DNA of 64,000 nucleotides from positions 23,533,400 to 23,597,399 of the forward strand of contig CM049322.1 in assembly GCA_026874595.1 (NCBI GenBank), read 5' to 3'. Under the pieces are notes generated by a model, which ran no database searches, was not told the origin of the DNA, and saw only the letters and a list, made by a program, of their open reading frames with translations. Below are positions 46,549 through 57,539 of the stretch, piece by piece; positions within the stretch are counted from its first letter, which is position 1, and every line of letters begins with the position of its first letter. A program made the position numbers and the translations under genes. The DNA is from Sipunculus nudus. Taxonomy: Eukaryota > Annelida > Sipuncula > Golfingiida > Sipunculidae.

Positions 46549-46550
<2 letters not shown>
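46041..46550 (-). repeat. Right terminal inverted repeat of the Polinton
   Basis: Reverse complement of 12,377-12,886 with few differences, ending CCCTACTACT before a (TA)n tract. The similarity of the two TIRs contrasts with the decayed genes and suggests either modest age or TIR gene conversion. Confidence 0.9.
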
Positions 46551-46600
<50 letters not shown>

Positions 46601-46727
46601 GTATTGTTCACATAGCGTGAATTCAATACATCGCGGTGATAGTGCTCTACCGTATGGGAGCGTTTATAAATAAATAAATAAATAACTAAAGTACGGTTAG
46701 TTTGAAGTCAAACTAACCGTACTTTAG

Positions 46728-46809
<82 letters not shown>

Positions 46810-46810
46810 A
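46551..46810. repeat. (TA)n and (GT)n tracts with a 31-bp-arm perfect hairpin
   Basis: TA repeat at 46,551-46,595 and TA then TG repeats at 46,736-46,808. Between them is an inverted repeat with arms 46,675-46,705 and 46,708-46,738 (core AAAGTACGGTTAGTTTGA) around a 2-nt centre. Confidence 0.85.
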
Positions 46811-46879
46811 ATCAAATAATTAATAATAAAAGTAAAATTTGTAAAAGCAGTCTAATATTCTAAACCGGACATGGATCAG

Positions 46880-47660
46880 TGATCATATGATGTTGTTTTA
46901 ACAATAAACGAGTTCGGGGTCCAATGTCAGTTAGAGCCTGGTAATCCGATTGATCATTTAAGTAATGGGAGACCCCGATAATGAGGCAGGTTTTCTTTGA
47001 TGTTGACTAATTAATCCTATCATGTACATGATTTCATTGCTTCCGGTTCTTTAATTTTAACTATACATTGTACATTGAGAAAAGATAGAATAATTTACAA
47101 TGGAAAATATAATAAACATTACATTACCTTTATATAATTGAAACTACACATGACCATTATTTAAAATTTTCTTTGTTGGGTAAATAAAACAAAAGACCCT
47201 CATTCGCACGAAATATGCACAAGTTGGCGTCTATAATACAATAACGTCTAGATACGATCAGCGGTCATTTTGATTCGCACGATATAAAAAGACCCTCATT
47301 CGCACGCAATAGGCACAAACACACAACATAATCTAAACCATAACATGGTAATTATTAAATTCGGTCTCCTTTTATGGAAACATTTAATAAAAAATGAGAA
47401 TTATTTTCATGATTTGTCATTAGGCGTCTTTCTGAAGGATGGATGCAGACGGTGGTTACGATGGCGTCCATAATACGATGGTCTCTAAGACATTTTTGTT
47501 AACGTTCATCATCATCAATAATGAAGGGTATATGGGCTTATAATACGGAGGCGTCTATATGAACAGCGTCCATTTTCATGGCGTCCAAATGAACAGCGTC
47601 CAGGTGATATATACAATTAATGGCGTCTATCTGAACAGCGTCCATCTGAGATGATCCCAA
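46880..47660. repeat. Right-flank repeat with GCGTCTAT..GAACAGCGTCCA units
   Basis: TTTTAACAATAAACGAGTTC (46,891) matches the left flank of the Polinton. AAGACCCTCATTCGCACG occurs twice (about 47,193 and 47,289), and GGCGTCTAT..TGAACAGCGTCCA units lie at 47,550-47,650. No gene seen. Confidence 0.6.
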
Positions 47661-47824
47661 TATAAATGGTACAATAAAATTGACTAATGTGATATCTATA
47701 TATTAGTGTATTTTATAATCACCGGCATGAAATCAGTTGCATAGACATATAATATAAATTATCCTTTTGAAAATTTTATCCATATCTGGTCTCGACCAAG
47801 ACTGAATTATTAAGTGACTAGACT

Positions 47825-48306
47825 ATATTGTTACACAAATGCCCTACCCCTGGTATTACCGGGGGAACACCCTATGACATCATGGCTCCCAGGGGATATT
47901 CCCTTGGTATTAATGCCACCAGATGCAGATCTCTTGGGTTGACCAATGACCACAGAGCTGGCGATGCAGGGCTGGAATGACTGATACATGAGCCATGTAC
48001 CAGCCCAGCCCTGTCTCTTAGGCCCGGGACTCGTGAACACTGCAGATCATGTGCTGCAGGTGTCTGTCCCAATGAAACAAAAATGGGCCCCACCCCTTAT
48101 TCTGATAAACAGTATTACAGGGATGGGGATTTTGTAATTAATTAGTTTGGGTAGCGTGGCTAAATTTACAAATACTCCTCCATGCATCCAACAGACTATA
48201 TTGACTAAGGCAGTTAAAGTCCATTAGTGGCCACAAGAATTTATTACGAAAGAAACTACAAGATAACCGGTACACAAGAATTATGCCCTGTCCGATATTA
48301 CATAAC

Positions 48307-48382
<76 letters not shown>

Positions 48383-48712
48383 GAACCAGAATGTTGCTGT
48401 CCAGGTTTCCCTGGTCCCTATAATCTCAGCTTCTGCTAAGATGGACCAGAGAGGCTCAAAGCCCTGTGGGACAGACACCCGCACATGTGCAGTGTTCACA
48501 AGTCCCGGGCCTAAGAGACAGGGTTGGGCTGGTACATGGCTCATGTATCAGTCATTCCAGCCCTGCATCGCCAGCTCTGTGGTCATTGGTCAACCCAAGA
48601 GATCTGCATCTGGTGGCATTAATACCAAGGGAATCTCCCCTGGTAGCCATGATGTCATAGGGTGTTCCCCCGGTAATACCAGGGGTAGGGCATTTGAGTA
48701 ACAATATTAAAC
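47825..48712. mobile_element. Fold-back element with ~220-bp inverted arms around a (TA)n core
   Basis: Arms at ~47,825-48,075 and ~48,470-48,712. The outer sequence ATATTGTTAC(A/T)CAAATG is followed by CCCTACCCCTGGTATTACCG. Arms are about 95 percent alike by eye. The centre holds ~80 bp of TA repeat (48,309-48,380). ORFs in both arms are mirror images of each other. No transposase, so a non-autonomous MITE or fold-back element. Confidence 0.75.
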
Positions 48713-49568
48713 GTCAAGTAAATGACAAATCCATATCGTTCTACATTTGGAGAGCTGTACGTGTGTTCATGATCCCACTGAAGGAAAGAAACTGGGCCAT
48801 CAAAGAAAAAAAGACAAATCTAGCCACGTGTAAAACTGCCTGTTTTATTTAACTCGTGAAAGTGTCACACGATATTGATGTTGTTTTTCGGCTTTTTCCT
48901 ATTAATGATTCCTGTACGCTACATGTTTTGACCTCACGTTTCCCCACGGCCACAGGGGTGTGTTTACATTATCCGAACATTTTCCTGTTCCTGTTTGCAA
49001 AAAATGATGAAAACAGGAACATATTCCTGTTCTGAAACCAAAACGCATTATTCACATACACATATATCCATGTAGATCTATACGCCTAGCTGTCTTATAA
49101 TACAAAACAATAGTGTATGTCGTTTGATTTCATTGATGTATATGAAATATCTGAGATATATTGCAAACAGTGATAAATTTAAGTTTTCATTTCACATTAT
49201 ATCATTCAATAGAAATCAATTATCATGAACGTTCCGATTGTGGGTAGGCACTTCTTGCCGCCATTGTTGCCAGCCTTTTCTTATTTCTGTGCCCTCTGGT
49301 AGTATAAAGTTAACTGTGTATTTTAGGTTTTTTAAATAGCCTATTATATAATCTTTAAAGCAAATTATAAATAAAAGTTTACAATAGTCTGTATTATAGA
49401 GGAGATGTAAACTTTTAGAAAAAATGAGGGTAATGAAAGGTGGAGTTGTTTGAGAGTCATTCTCCTGAGTTGAATTTATTGGGTCAAATTTTCACCTTCC
49501 GCCGTAACGTTAAGGTGTGTTTCTTTGTCCGCGTAAATGCGTATATGCGTGAAAAAATTGGTGTGTTT

Positions 49569-49653
49569 CCATGTGCGCGTATATGCGTATATGAGAGTAA
49601 CAAAATCATATGAGCGATTTTTCACGCATATATACGCATATACGCGCACATGG
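49569..49653. repeat. Perfect 24-bp hairpin arms with a 37-nt loop
   Basis: CCATGTGCGCGTATATGCGT.. at 49,569-49,592 is exactly complementary to 49,630-49,653, with an imperfect extension (GCGTGAAAAA versus TTTTTCACGC) nearby. Function unknown; possibly the remains of a small fold-back element. Confidence 0.7.
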
Positions 49654-50338
49654 TAACACCCTTTATGCATAACGTTGATGACCTCGCCATGAAACAGGCT
49701 ATATTTGAGCATTTTTTGGTCATTATATACCAAATATATTGGTCATCAAATTCTATAAGCCTTGTTCCTGTAAAAGTATATACATTTCTCTCCTTATTAT
49801 AGAATAATAACATTTTGGAAACTATGCGTTAAAAATAGTAAAATAAGCCTTCTAAAAAGACCCTCTAAAATACACAATTACCGTGTACCAGAGTCGATTA
49901 CGTTTTCCTTGAACAATGAACAGGAACATGTTCGTGTTCGTGAGCAAAATCGGGCTCTGTTCATAAACAGACGTTTGAACAGGAACATGTTCGTGGAACG
50001 AACGCCGCCCGCAGATGTAGAGAGACCTCTGGTGGAGATTTTTTCAACCAGCTTCATCCACGTTCAGGATAATTAATTTCTGTTGGATCGTTAATTTGTG
50101 TCTTACTAGTCTTAATTAAACATATTTAATTTAGATACTTTATCTGTATTTACATATTGGTTTAGGTTTTGTATTCCTTTCATGATACTACGAAAATAAA
50201 GTACCTGCGTGACGCCAAAATTACCGGAAACGCATTGCATTGTAGGAGGACATTGGGTACACGTGCGGCAGAACTTGTTTTCACAACTGGTTGGGAAGAA
50301 CTTAATTTGCTCTTGACGAAAACACATACAATAACATC

Positions 50339-53300
50339 ATGAGGCCAGGTAAATGACTACAATGTTTTCTGCTATTTATGCGTATTTTAAGAAAAGAAAG
50401 CAAAGCTAGTGAATTCTGAGAAAGTGTTTGGTAGTTCGTTCACTGAAGCCACTCGCCACCCAGCACGTGGTTTCACCCATAATTAATACCATCCCAAGTT
50501 TTTTATGCATTTAATAGTTCGATTTCATTAATTGGTCCCGAAGCATGATTAATAATAACAATTGCCATATTTGCATTTGATCTGTGGTTTAGAACTAATA
50601 GAAGACCGATCAGTTGCGTGACCTGTCTTTACCAGTGAGCGATAATAGGCGAAGCTGTAGAAATTAAATGTGACATGTTCATGAATCAAGCATGATTTTT
50701 CAGTCATCCAATATCATTATGGCCCGAGTATAGAATCTGGTCTTCATTTCCGAGATGGGTCTAAACTAGTCCATAAACTTACTGGACGGTCTCATATCAG
50801 CAGTAATCAACATAAGCCATGACATGTCTGATGATATGACATCGACATGCCTCTTATTCCCCCATTACATGAATCCCAATCATCATTACGTCTGTCCGTA
50901 CGCACCCATACCATCGTCCATGTAGACCGGATTCTATACTCGCTCCATAATTATTTCTGTCATTTTAGGATTCAGTCCAAGAGGTGGTGGAAGAGGATTT
51001 GGAGGTGGAAGAGGTGAGAAATTGAAAGTGAAAAGTTATCGTCTGGTGGTATAAGACGGCCAAGGCTATCGGCACGACTGTCGTGCCAATAAGAAGTAAA
51101 AAACGCACGACAGCCTCTCATATTATTATATAAAACCTAACCACTGCTAACAATATGGCATGTAACAGACTCCTCAGCACAACAGAACTTTTTAAAAATC
51201 ATAAATGCTGGGTGATTTACGTAAGCTTAATACCTACATTACCAGTTAGACACAATTAGTCCATAAAACTGGTAAGTCTGGGCCAGGCAAAACACAAATG
51301 TTCCTTGGCCAGCTGTCATACCATGTTTCTTTACCAATAGTCCAATCTGGTGGTATGTTTATTTCTGTCCATGGGTTAAGTTTTGTATCATTTCCCCAAC
51401 AATTAATATTTCTCTGATACTTGAAGTAATTATATTATGAAAAATTTAAATATATTTTGTGATATATTTTAGAACACACGGCTGTCATGGGGATAAGAAA
51501 GCTAATACGTACGACAGTCGTGTGAATAGACTCTACCGGCTTAGACCGAGAATAAATGTGTGTAAAATGTTTGTCATGCAACATGATGCAAGCACCATAA
51601 AAACATATGTAAGTGATGAGGAATCTCTTGAAATTCTTCAATTTGCCTGAATCTGATGATGGTACTTTTAATGACTGGTAATTTAGTGGTGATCCTTTAA
51701 ACCATAAGGATCTTGCCAAACAAGAATTTTCTTTATGACAACACTAGTGTTTTAAATTGTGGAATTGATACATTTGTTACATACCACCTGCTGGCCTTAA
51801 TGAAGGCATCCCTTTGTATTGTTAACTATTAAAAGAAGTACTAGAGAATCTGATGTGTACAGTGCCATGCTGCTGTTTGATTTTATATAAAAAAAGTGCA
51901 TCATGATTTGTTGTCTGTGTTACAGGTGGTACTCCAAGAGGCCGTGGAGGGTTTGGTGGACGTGGTGGGGGAAGGGGAGGGGGGCGCGGTGGTGGTCGTG
52001 GAGGGTTTGATCGAGGAGGGAGAGGAGGTGGCAGGGGGCGTGGAGGAACCCCAAGGGGAAGAGGTAAGTTAAACAGTAAGAAGACAGTATTATTTCCCTC
52101 TTCATGGTGTACGCAGTAAAGTGACAATATTATTTTTAATAAGTTAAGCAACATACATTTGTTTATACTCATCCAGTGTACTGTGACATTGAATGATTGG
52201 TAAACAGTTGGTCTGATATAAAAACATGCTTTGAAAATGAATGCAGCAATTGACTCCTGTTACCTATTGCAGTTACATTTGTTCCAACTGTTTGGATTTT
52301 TAATCTGTTTGCTGCATTATAAAAATAAAATATTTTATAGTTTTAAAAATGTCTTTCCTTATGAATCTGTATTCTGTAAAATAGCAAAGGATATGTTCTG
52401 ATGTTGTCAGGCATTTGTTGTATTCATTATTCTAATCCCCAAGTGCACCAGTGATGAATAAATGTATGATGCAGGTGGCCGCGGTGGTATGAGAGGAGGG
52501 AAGAAGGTGGTGGTAGAACCACACAGACATGAAGGTAAGAAAATCTATATGAGAAAAACAATCATAATGTTAACCGTCTTAGTTCTTATACATACTCTTT
52601 TATGTCAAATTCATAACATGCAACTTCATTCAAGTATTTAAAATCTTTGTTACTGTTACCTACCATGTATTTTAATGTTAAAGGTTACTCTGTGAGAGCA
52701 CATATTTATAAGTGTGCTGTAGAAATACAATGCCACAACCAGATCTTACAAGATTTATTAGTAGAATAAACACAAGCTGCCAAGCATGTCCTGATCATTT
52801 GATTTGGTCAGTTTTAATCTGTGAACAGCATACAGCTGATGATGAAAATTCTTGTCCAGTTCTGCTTCTGAATGCAAGTGCTGACACCCAAGACACCTGA
52901 GGCTGTGGAGTAGCAGCCCAAGTGTAGCCAGCATGTAGTGTGCTGTCACGTATTAAAATGAACTGTTCTTATACAGGTGTCTTCATTGCAAGAGGTAAAG
53001 AGGATGCACTGGTGACCATGAACTTGACTCCGGGGGAGTCTGTGTACGGGGAGAAGAGGATAGCCGTGGAGGTGTGTGATAGTAACATCTCTCGTTGTAT
53101 TTGAACTCTTCAGAACATTTGCCATATGTTGAAGCAGTGAATGTGGTTGCAATGGGTGTTGCTGGATTAGTTATATATTAGCTCACAGTTAATGGGTTAT
53201 TCTAAGTAAATGGCTTTGTAAGTTAAAGATTTTTGTTTAACTCGCTCAAATGTTTTTCCAGACCAGTGATGAGTGGTGTTGAGCTGCAGGGATTTGTAGT

Positions 53301-53458
53301 TTACATCTTCTTTGCCAGTAACCTTTTCTGACTTGCTGACTAGTGATGATAACTTGTCCAGTTCTGCTACTGATTTTACAGTGATGACAACCATGACATC
53401 TGAAGTCAGCAGGTCTTCACATAAGGAGATTTTTTTTTCTGTTTTAACAATGTATGTA

Positions 53459-53555
<97 letters not shown>

Positions 53556-56500
53556 GACTTTTGTCCTGCATATATTTCTTTTCAGTTGATTGACTATGAA
53601 TAAGACAGGTGTCAGAAGTAATTTTCCCATGTGTTGGTCATTTGTTAGACTTGTTAATTTGATCAAATGTTTTCACTAAAGATTTTTTGACATTAATGGC
53701 AGTCATATTAATAATTTCCCTGATTTGAATTGTTTATGTCAGGAAGGTGAGCAGAAACAAGAGTACAGAGCTTGGAATCCATTCAGGTCTAAGTTGGCGG
53801 CAGCCATACTGGGCGGCGTAGAAAACATTCACATGAAGCCAGGCTGTAAAGTGTTATACCTGGGAGCTGCCTCCGGGACCACAGTCAGCCATGTTGCAGA
53901 CATTGTGGGTCCAGTATGTATCTGTTTTATCATTTCTGACTTTATTAACTGTTTCATGCATTGACTATGTCATCTTAATTCATTTAATTCCTACATGTTG
54001 TGTATGCTTACTTTTGCAGCCAAAAAGAATGTTTTTATCTTGTTTTTCAATTGTAGTAAGCCACAATATGTCTTTATTGCCATAATTTCTGAGAAGACCT
54101 GCTGGAATATTATTGGATACTGACTTCCCATAGAAATTAACATTGCATTGAATCCTGATCAAGAATTAAAAGCAGCGCAAAAGCAGTGTTTAAAGTATTG
54201 AGTGATAACTTATACAAGTCATTTTAAATATATATAAACTTTGAGATTTGTAAGACATAATTCTGATTATAGGAGAGTTTCATGTATATGTAATGTATTT
54301 CTTATTATAGGAGGGTTTGGTGTATGCCGTAGAGTTTTCACATCGTAGCGGCCGGGATTTGATAAATGTTGCCAAAAAACGAACCAATATCGTCCCCATT
54401 ATAGAGGATGCCAGACATCCACACAAATACAGGATGCTTGTAGGTTAGTGTGTGTTTGCTAAATATACAGTTTTTAAAAATGAAACTTCAGTAATTCAGG
54501 GGAAAATGTATAGGGTGAAACAAGAAGTATAATAATGCTGTCATAAAACTGACCTGTCATTGTACCAGGAATACCAGCACTTAAACATGAGACAGTTACT
54601 GGGTGTCTCTAAATGAATGAAAGGCCTTTGCTCAACTCCTGTAGTGGCTGACTAGTGATGAAAAGCTTGTCCAGTTCTGCTACTGAATGTGCAGTGCTGA
54701 TATAGTATAAACTCTGAAGCAGCCATTTCAGTTCATGCCCACTTCACATTTTGTAAATTATGCCCATTTTGATAATACTTGAAGAGCAGAGAGAAGTAAA
54801 TCCTGAATAAATGGCCAATAATGATTCTGTAATATCCTGTGTATGACAGATTGTAATAAACAACTGATAGTAATACTGTTATATTTTTGTGTGATAGATT
54901 GTAATAAAAAGCCAATAATGATGCTGTTTTATCTGTGTGTGACAGATTGTAATAAACAGCCGATAATGATGCTGTTATATCTGTGTGTGACAGGTTGTAA
55001 TAAACAAACAATAATGATGCTGTAATACCCTGTGTGTGACAGATTGTAATAAACAGCTGATAATGATGCTGTTATATATGTGTGTGACAGATTGTAATAA
55101 ACAAACAATAATGATGCTGTTATATATGTGTGTGACAGATTGTAATAAACAAACAATAATGATGCTGTTATATCCTGCATGTTAGGAATACCTGATACCT
55201 GTCTGGTAAGAGGAGTCTATTATTTACTGGCTGTATTTTTGTTTCCAGGTATGGTTGATACAATATTTGCTGATGTAGCTCAGCCAGATCAAGCCAGAAT
55301 TGTTGCAATTAATGCTCATCATTTCCTGAAGAACTCCGGTCATGTCGTCATTTCCATCAAAGTAAGTTATTATACAGGCTACCAGTTTAATCTTTATTGA
55401 ACTTTTCCAAGTAATGGGCAGATATATCAAACTGACCAGCTAAATGAATAAGAGTTAGTATCATATCTAGACTTTTTTTCATGCAAAGAGGTCTAGTTGA
55501 TTATTGTTTACAAAAAGTTCATTTATATCCCCTATGATTAGACCTGCGCAAACTGCATTCAAGACATGAATAATATTGGAGTAGCCCTTGGCTTGTGTTA
55601 TATTTTATGTTTTATTTATATGGCTGATGATGATAACTTGTCCAGTTCTGCTACTGACTGTACAGTGCTGACATTGTACCTAATCTGAAGCCTCATCTTA
55701 GTAATATTCAGTAGTCCGTTTTTAGTATCTTTGACTCAAGTATCACTGACATGCAACAGTACAGATAGATCCTATCATCACTTGTATCAGGTAAGCTAGG
55801 AGTGCCCACTCAACCAAAACTGTGACCTAGTACTTTTACCTGTTATCGGGTAACCAATTGAGTATCTTGACTGTATGTAATGACTAAGGAACACCTGGTA
55901 CCTGTCCTTAAACTATTTACACCTGCACATGCATACTTCCTAAATTACCTGTGCCTCGATGTAGCTGGGCCTATATACAAAAGATTGTCTCCAGACATGC
56001 CAGATTATCAGAGCTTGTACCCCTGATGACCTGTTTGGGACAGACTGAGAGATATCTGTGATATTCAGTTTCAGTTTGAGGTTATGTATTTATCTTGTGA
56101 TTTCCAGGCAAACTGCATTGATTCTACAGCAGCTGCTGAGGCAGTGTTTGCGGGAGAGGTAACAAAACTCAGGTCAGAGAAGATCAAACCTAAGGAACAG
56201 ATCACGCTAGAACCATACGAGAGGGACCACGCTGTTGTTGTTGGTATATACAGGTAAGTCATTATAATGAAATAATATATACAGGATGCCATATGACTAC
56301 TTACTTTGTTTTATGAAGATAAAACTGCATGATTGTTGTTAGTGTGTACTGGTAAATTCAGGGATTAATTATCAGTATCTATTTGTAAACAGAGAGACAT
56401 GCTGGCGTTAACGGACAGAAATGATGACATTCAGCACTGGGCTATGACTGCCTTGATTCTATTCGCTGTATCTGATCGGTCTCATCATCAACTTGTACAT

Positions 56501-56869
56501 TGCTCTTGCCAGCAGTGACTTACTTTTGCACGTAATTGTGTTTGCTACATTATACATTGTCATGTGATGCTGTTATCTATCTATCAGCTGATTCATTAGG
56601 GTTTAATCAGCTGATGATATTGTAATAATTGCCAAAGGTGTTTTACATGGTTACATGTACACAATATGTACAACATATTTCTACACATTTTGGTAGTAAA
56701 GTTAAAAATCGGAATGGTGCATGGTATGTGCATGAAGAAGCTGAAGTAACCTGTAGTAATATAAAATTTGGGTTTTTTTTTTTTTGCAAATTGCAATATT
56801 AAAACAATATATTAGGCTGTTAATTAGCTGTTTCTATATTTTGTTTCAGACCACCACCCAAGAAATAAT
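50339..56869 (+). CDS. FBL: Fibrillarin (rRNA 2'-O-methyltransferase), ten exons, 309 aa
   Basis: Exons: 50,339-50,348; 50,969-51,013; 51,926-52,063; 52,475-52,534; 52,977-53,071; 53,743-53,913; 54,311-54,443; 55,249-55,361; 56,108-56,253; 56,851-56,869. All GT..AG, in one frame, total 930 nt. Exons 1-4 encode a glycine/arginine-rich (GAR) domain of FGGGRGG type. Exons 5-10 encode the methyltransferase: [39 protein letters not shown], the SAM-binding [57 protein letters not shown] and [10 protein letters not shown]. Length and motif order match animal fibrillarins. It methylates rRNA riboses in the nucleolus as the enzyme of box C/D snoRNPs with NOP56, NOP58 and SNU13. An AATAAA lies at 56,948. 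Four introns contain C/D snoRNA-like sequences. Confidence 0.97.
52832..52906 (+). ncRNA. Intronic box C/D snoRNA-like, copy 1 of 4 (fibrillarin intron 4)
   Basis: Box C ATGATGA (52,839-52,845), D' CTGA (52,868-52,871), C' GTGCTGA (about 52,878-52,884) and D CTGA (52,897-52,900), closed by CAGC/GCTG. The guide before D' is CTTGTCCAGTTCTGCTT. Its 12 nt CCAGTTCTGCTT can pair with AAGCAGAACTGG, which I recall as a conserved large-subunit rRNA segment. The end lies ~70 nt before the 3' splice site, a usual distance for intronic C/D snoRNAs. Confidence 0.75.
53334..53411 (+). ncRNA. Intronic box C/D snoRNA-like, copy 2 of 4 (fibrillarin intron 5)
   Basis: The best-formed of the set. Box C GTGATGA (53,343-53,349), D' CTGA (53,370-53,373), C' GTGATGA (53,381-53,387) and D CTGA (53,400-53,403). 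A perfect terminal stem pairs GCTGACT (53,335-53,341) with AGTCAGC (53,404-53,410). The D' guide ACTTGTCCAGTTCTGCTA is shared with the other copies; the D guide (CAACCATGACAT) is not. Confidence 0.85.
53464..53553. repeat. (TA)n microsatellite in fibrillarin intron 5
   Basis: About 85 bp of TA repeat with one TGTG interruption. The second gene copy has a much shorter tract at 60,224-60,260. Confidence 0.95.
54645..54725 (+). ncRNA. Intronic box C/D snoRNA-like, copy 3 of 4 (fibrillarin intron 7)
   Basis: Box C GTGATGA (54,655-54,661), D' CTGA (54,683-54,686), C' GTGCTGA (54,694-54,700) and D CTGA (54,714-54,717). TGGCTG (54,645-54,650) pairs with CAGCCA (54,720-54,725). The D' guide CTTGTCCAGTTCTGCTA is conserved and the D-side guide is AT-rich and different. 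Confidence 0.8.
54790..55190 (+). repeat. Intronic minisatellite, ~40-50-bp units
   Basis: About eight units of TGACAGATTGTAATAAACA(G/A) followed by ATAATGATGCTGTTATAT. Short ORFs in both directions ([13 protein letters not shown]-type) are translations of the repeat. The same array is in the second gene copy (62,090-62,465) with different unit variants. Confidence 0.9.
55621..55693 (+). ncRNA. Intronic box C/D snoRNA-like, copy 4 of 4 (fibrillarin intron 8)
   Basis: Box C ATGATGA (55,627-55,633), D' CTGA (55,654-55,657), C' GTGCTGA (55,665-55,671) and D CTGA (55,685-55,688). A short stem pairs GGCT (55,622-55,625) with AGCC (55,689-55,692). Carries the same D' guide, ACTTGTCCAGTTCTGCTA. Confidence 0.8.
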
Positions 56870-56947
56870 TTCTCCACTACTTGAGACAGAAATAGACTGA
56901 TACACAGTCACACCTCACAGTGGAGGTTGACTAATGTGTTCATTGTA

Positions 56948-56953
56948 AATAAA
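56948..56953 (+). terminator. Polyadenylation signal of fibrillarin
   Basis: AATAAA about 80 nt after the stop codon. Other A-rich candidates occur further down. Confidence 0.5.
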
Positions 56954-57539
56954 AAACGGCAGGCATGATGAGTGGCAGGATAGTGACGTGCAACCAACGT
57001 ACAGTCTGATGTAAAAAAAACATGACAGTGTGGAAAAGACTGGTGGTTGGCATGGAATTCGTCAAATATTCTGCCAGCAGATGGAGCTGAGCATTCACAC
57101 AGGTCATGATCATCTGATCCAGACGCGGACTAAAGCTCCCCAGTCTGATGAGAGAGATTATCCTTCAGAACTCTAACATTGTTTAAAAGTCTGTAGTGTT
57201 AGGTTACAGTGTTATCAATTAGTTGTTAAGGCTGCACAGATTTGTATATACCTGTGTATACATATATCAGTGGATTCTTAATCCCACAGAAATAATCTAT
57301 ACAACGGAACACAGACATGGAGATTTGTGTTTCATTGAATAGTATGAAGTCTGTTCACCTGGATAACATTCTTTTTCCATTTCAGTGTTCTCTTCATCAT
57401 CAGATCTACTGTAAAAATTGCATTGGATATTTCAATTATAATTGTTTGGGGCAAAACCTGTTCTTTTATTGGGGAAATGTACTGGATGCATTTTGTAAAT
57501 ATTTTCTTATATATTAAATCATACATCATCTTTGTAGTT

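Larger units (their letters stand above)
12377..46550. mobile_element. Polinton/Maverick (adintovirus-like) element, degenerate, with a CACTA transposon inside
   Basis: Seen: ~510-bp terminal inverted repeats at 12,377-12,886 and 46,041-46,550. The element begins AGTAGTAGGG and ends CCCTACTACT; both ends abut TATATA, compatible with the 6-bp target duplication of Polintons but not provable in low-complexity DNA. Without the internal transposon the element is about 13.2 kb, short for a Polinton (usually 15-20 kb). Family evidence: a capsid gene of the F54H12.2-like type, the N-terminal region of a protein-primed DNA polymerase B, AT-hook and lysine-rich core-like proteins, and a two-pass membrane protein. 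No integrase, HerA/FtsK-type ATPase, cysteine protease or polymerase catalytic domain was seen. Frameshifts and in-frame stops run through most genes, so it is inferred to be inactive. The copy either lost its replication and integration genes by deletion or belongs to a derived, non-autonomous group. Confidence 0.85.

Noticed and set aside
48281-48544. IYIYIY-containing ORFs
   Set aside because: (TA)n microsatellite translation within the fold-back element.
51822-52172. 116-aa proline-rich ORF on the minus strand
   Set aside because: Antisense shadow of the Gly/Arg-rich exon 3 of fibrillarin.
54733-55180. Tyr/Asn-rich ORFs on the minus strand
   Set aside because: Translations of the intronic minisatellite.
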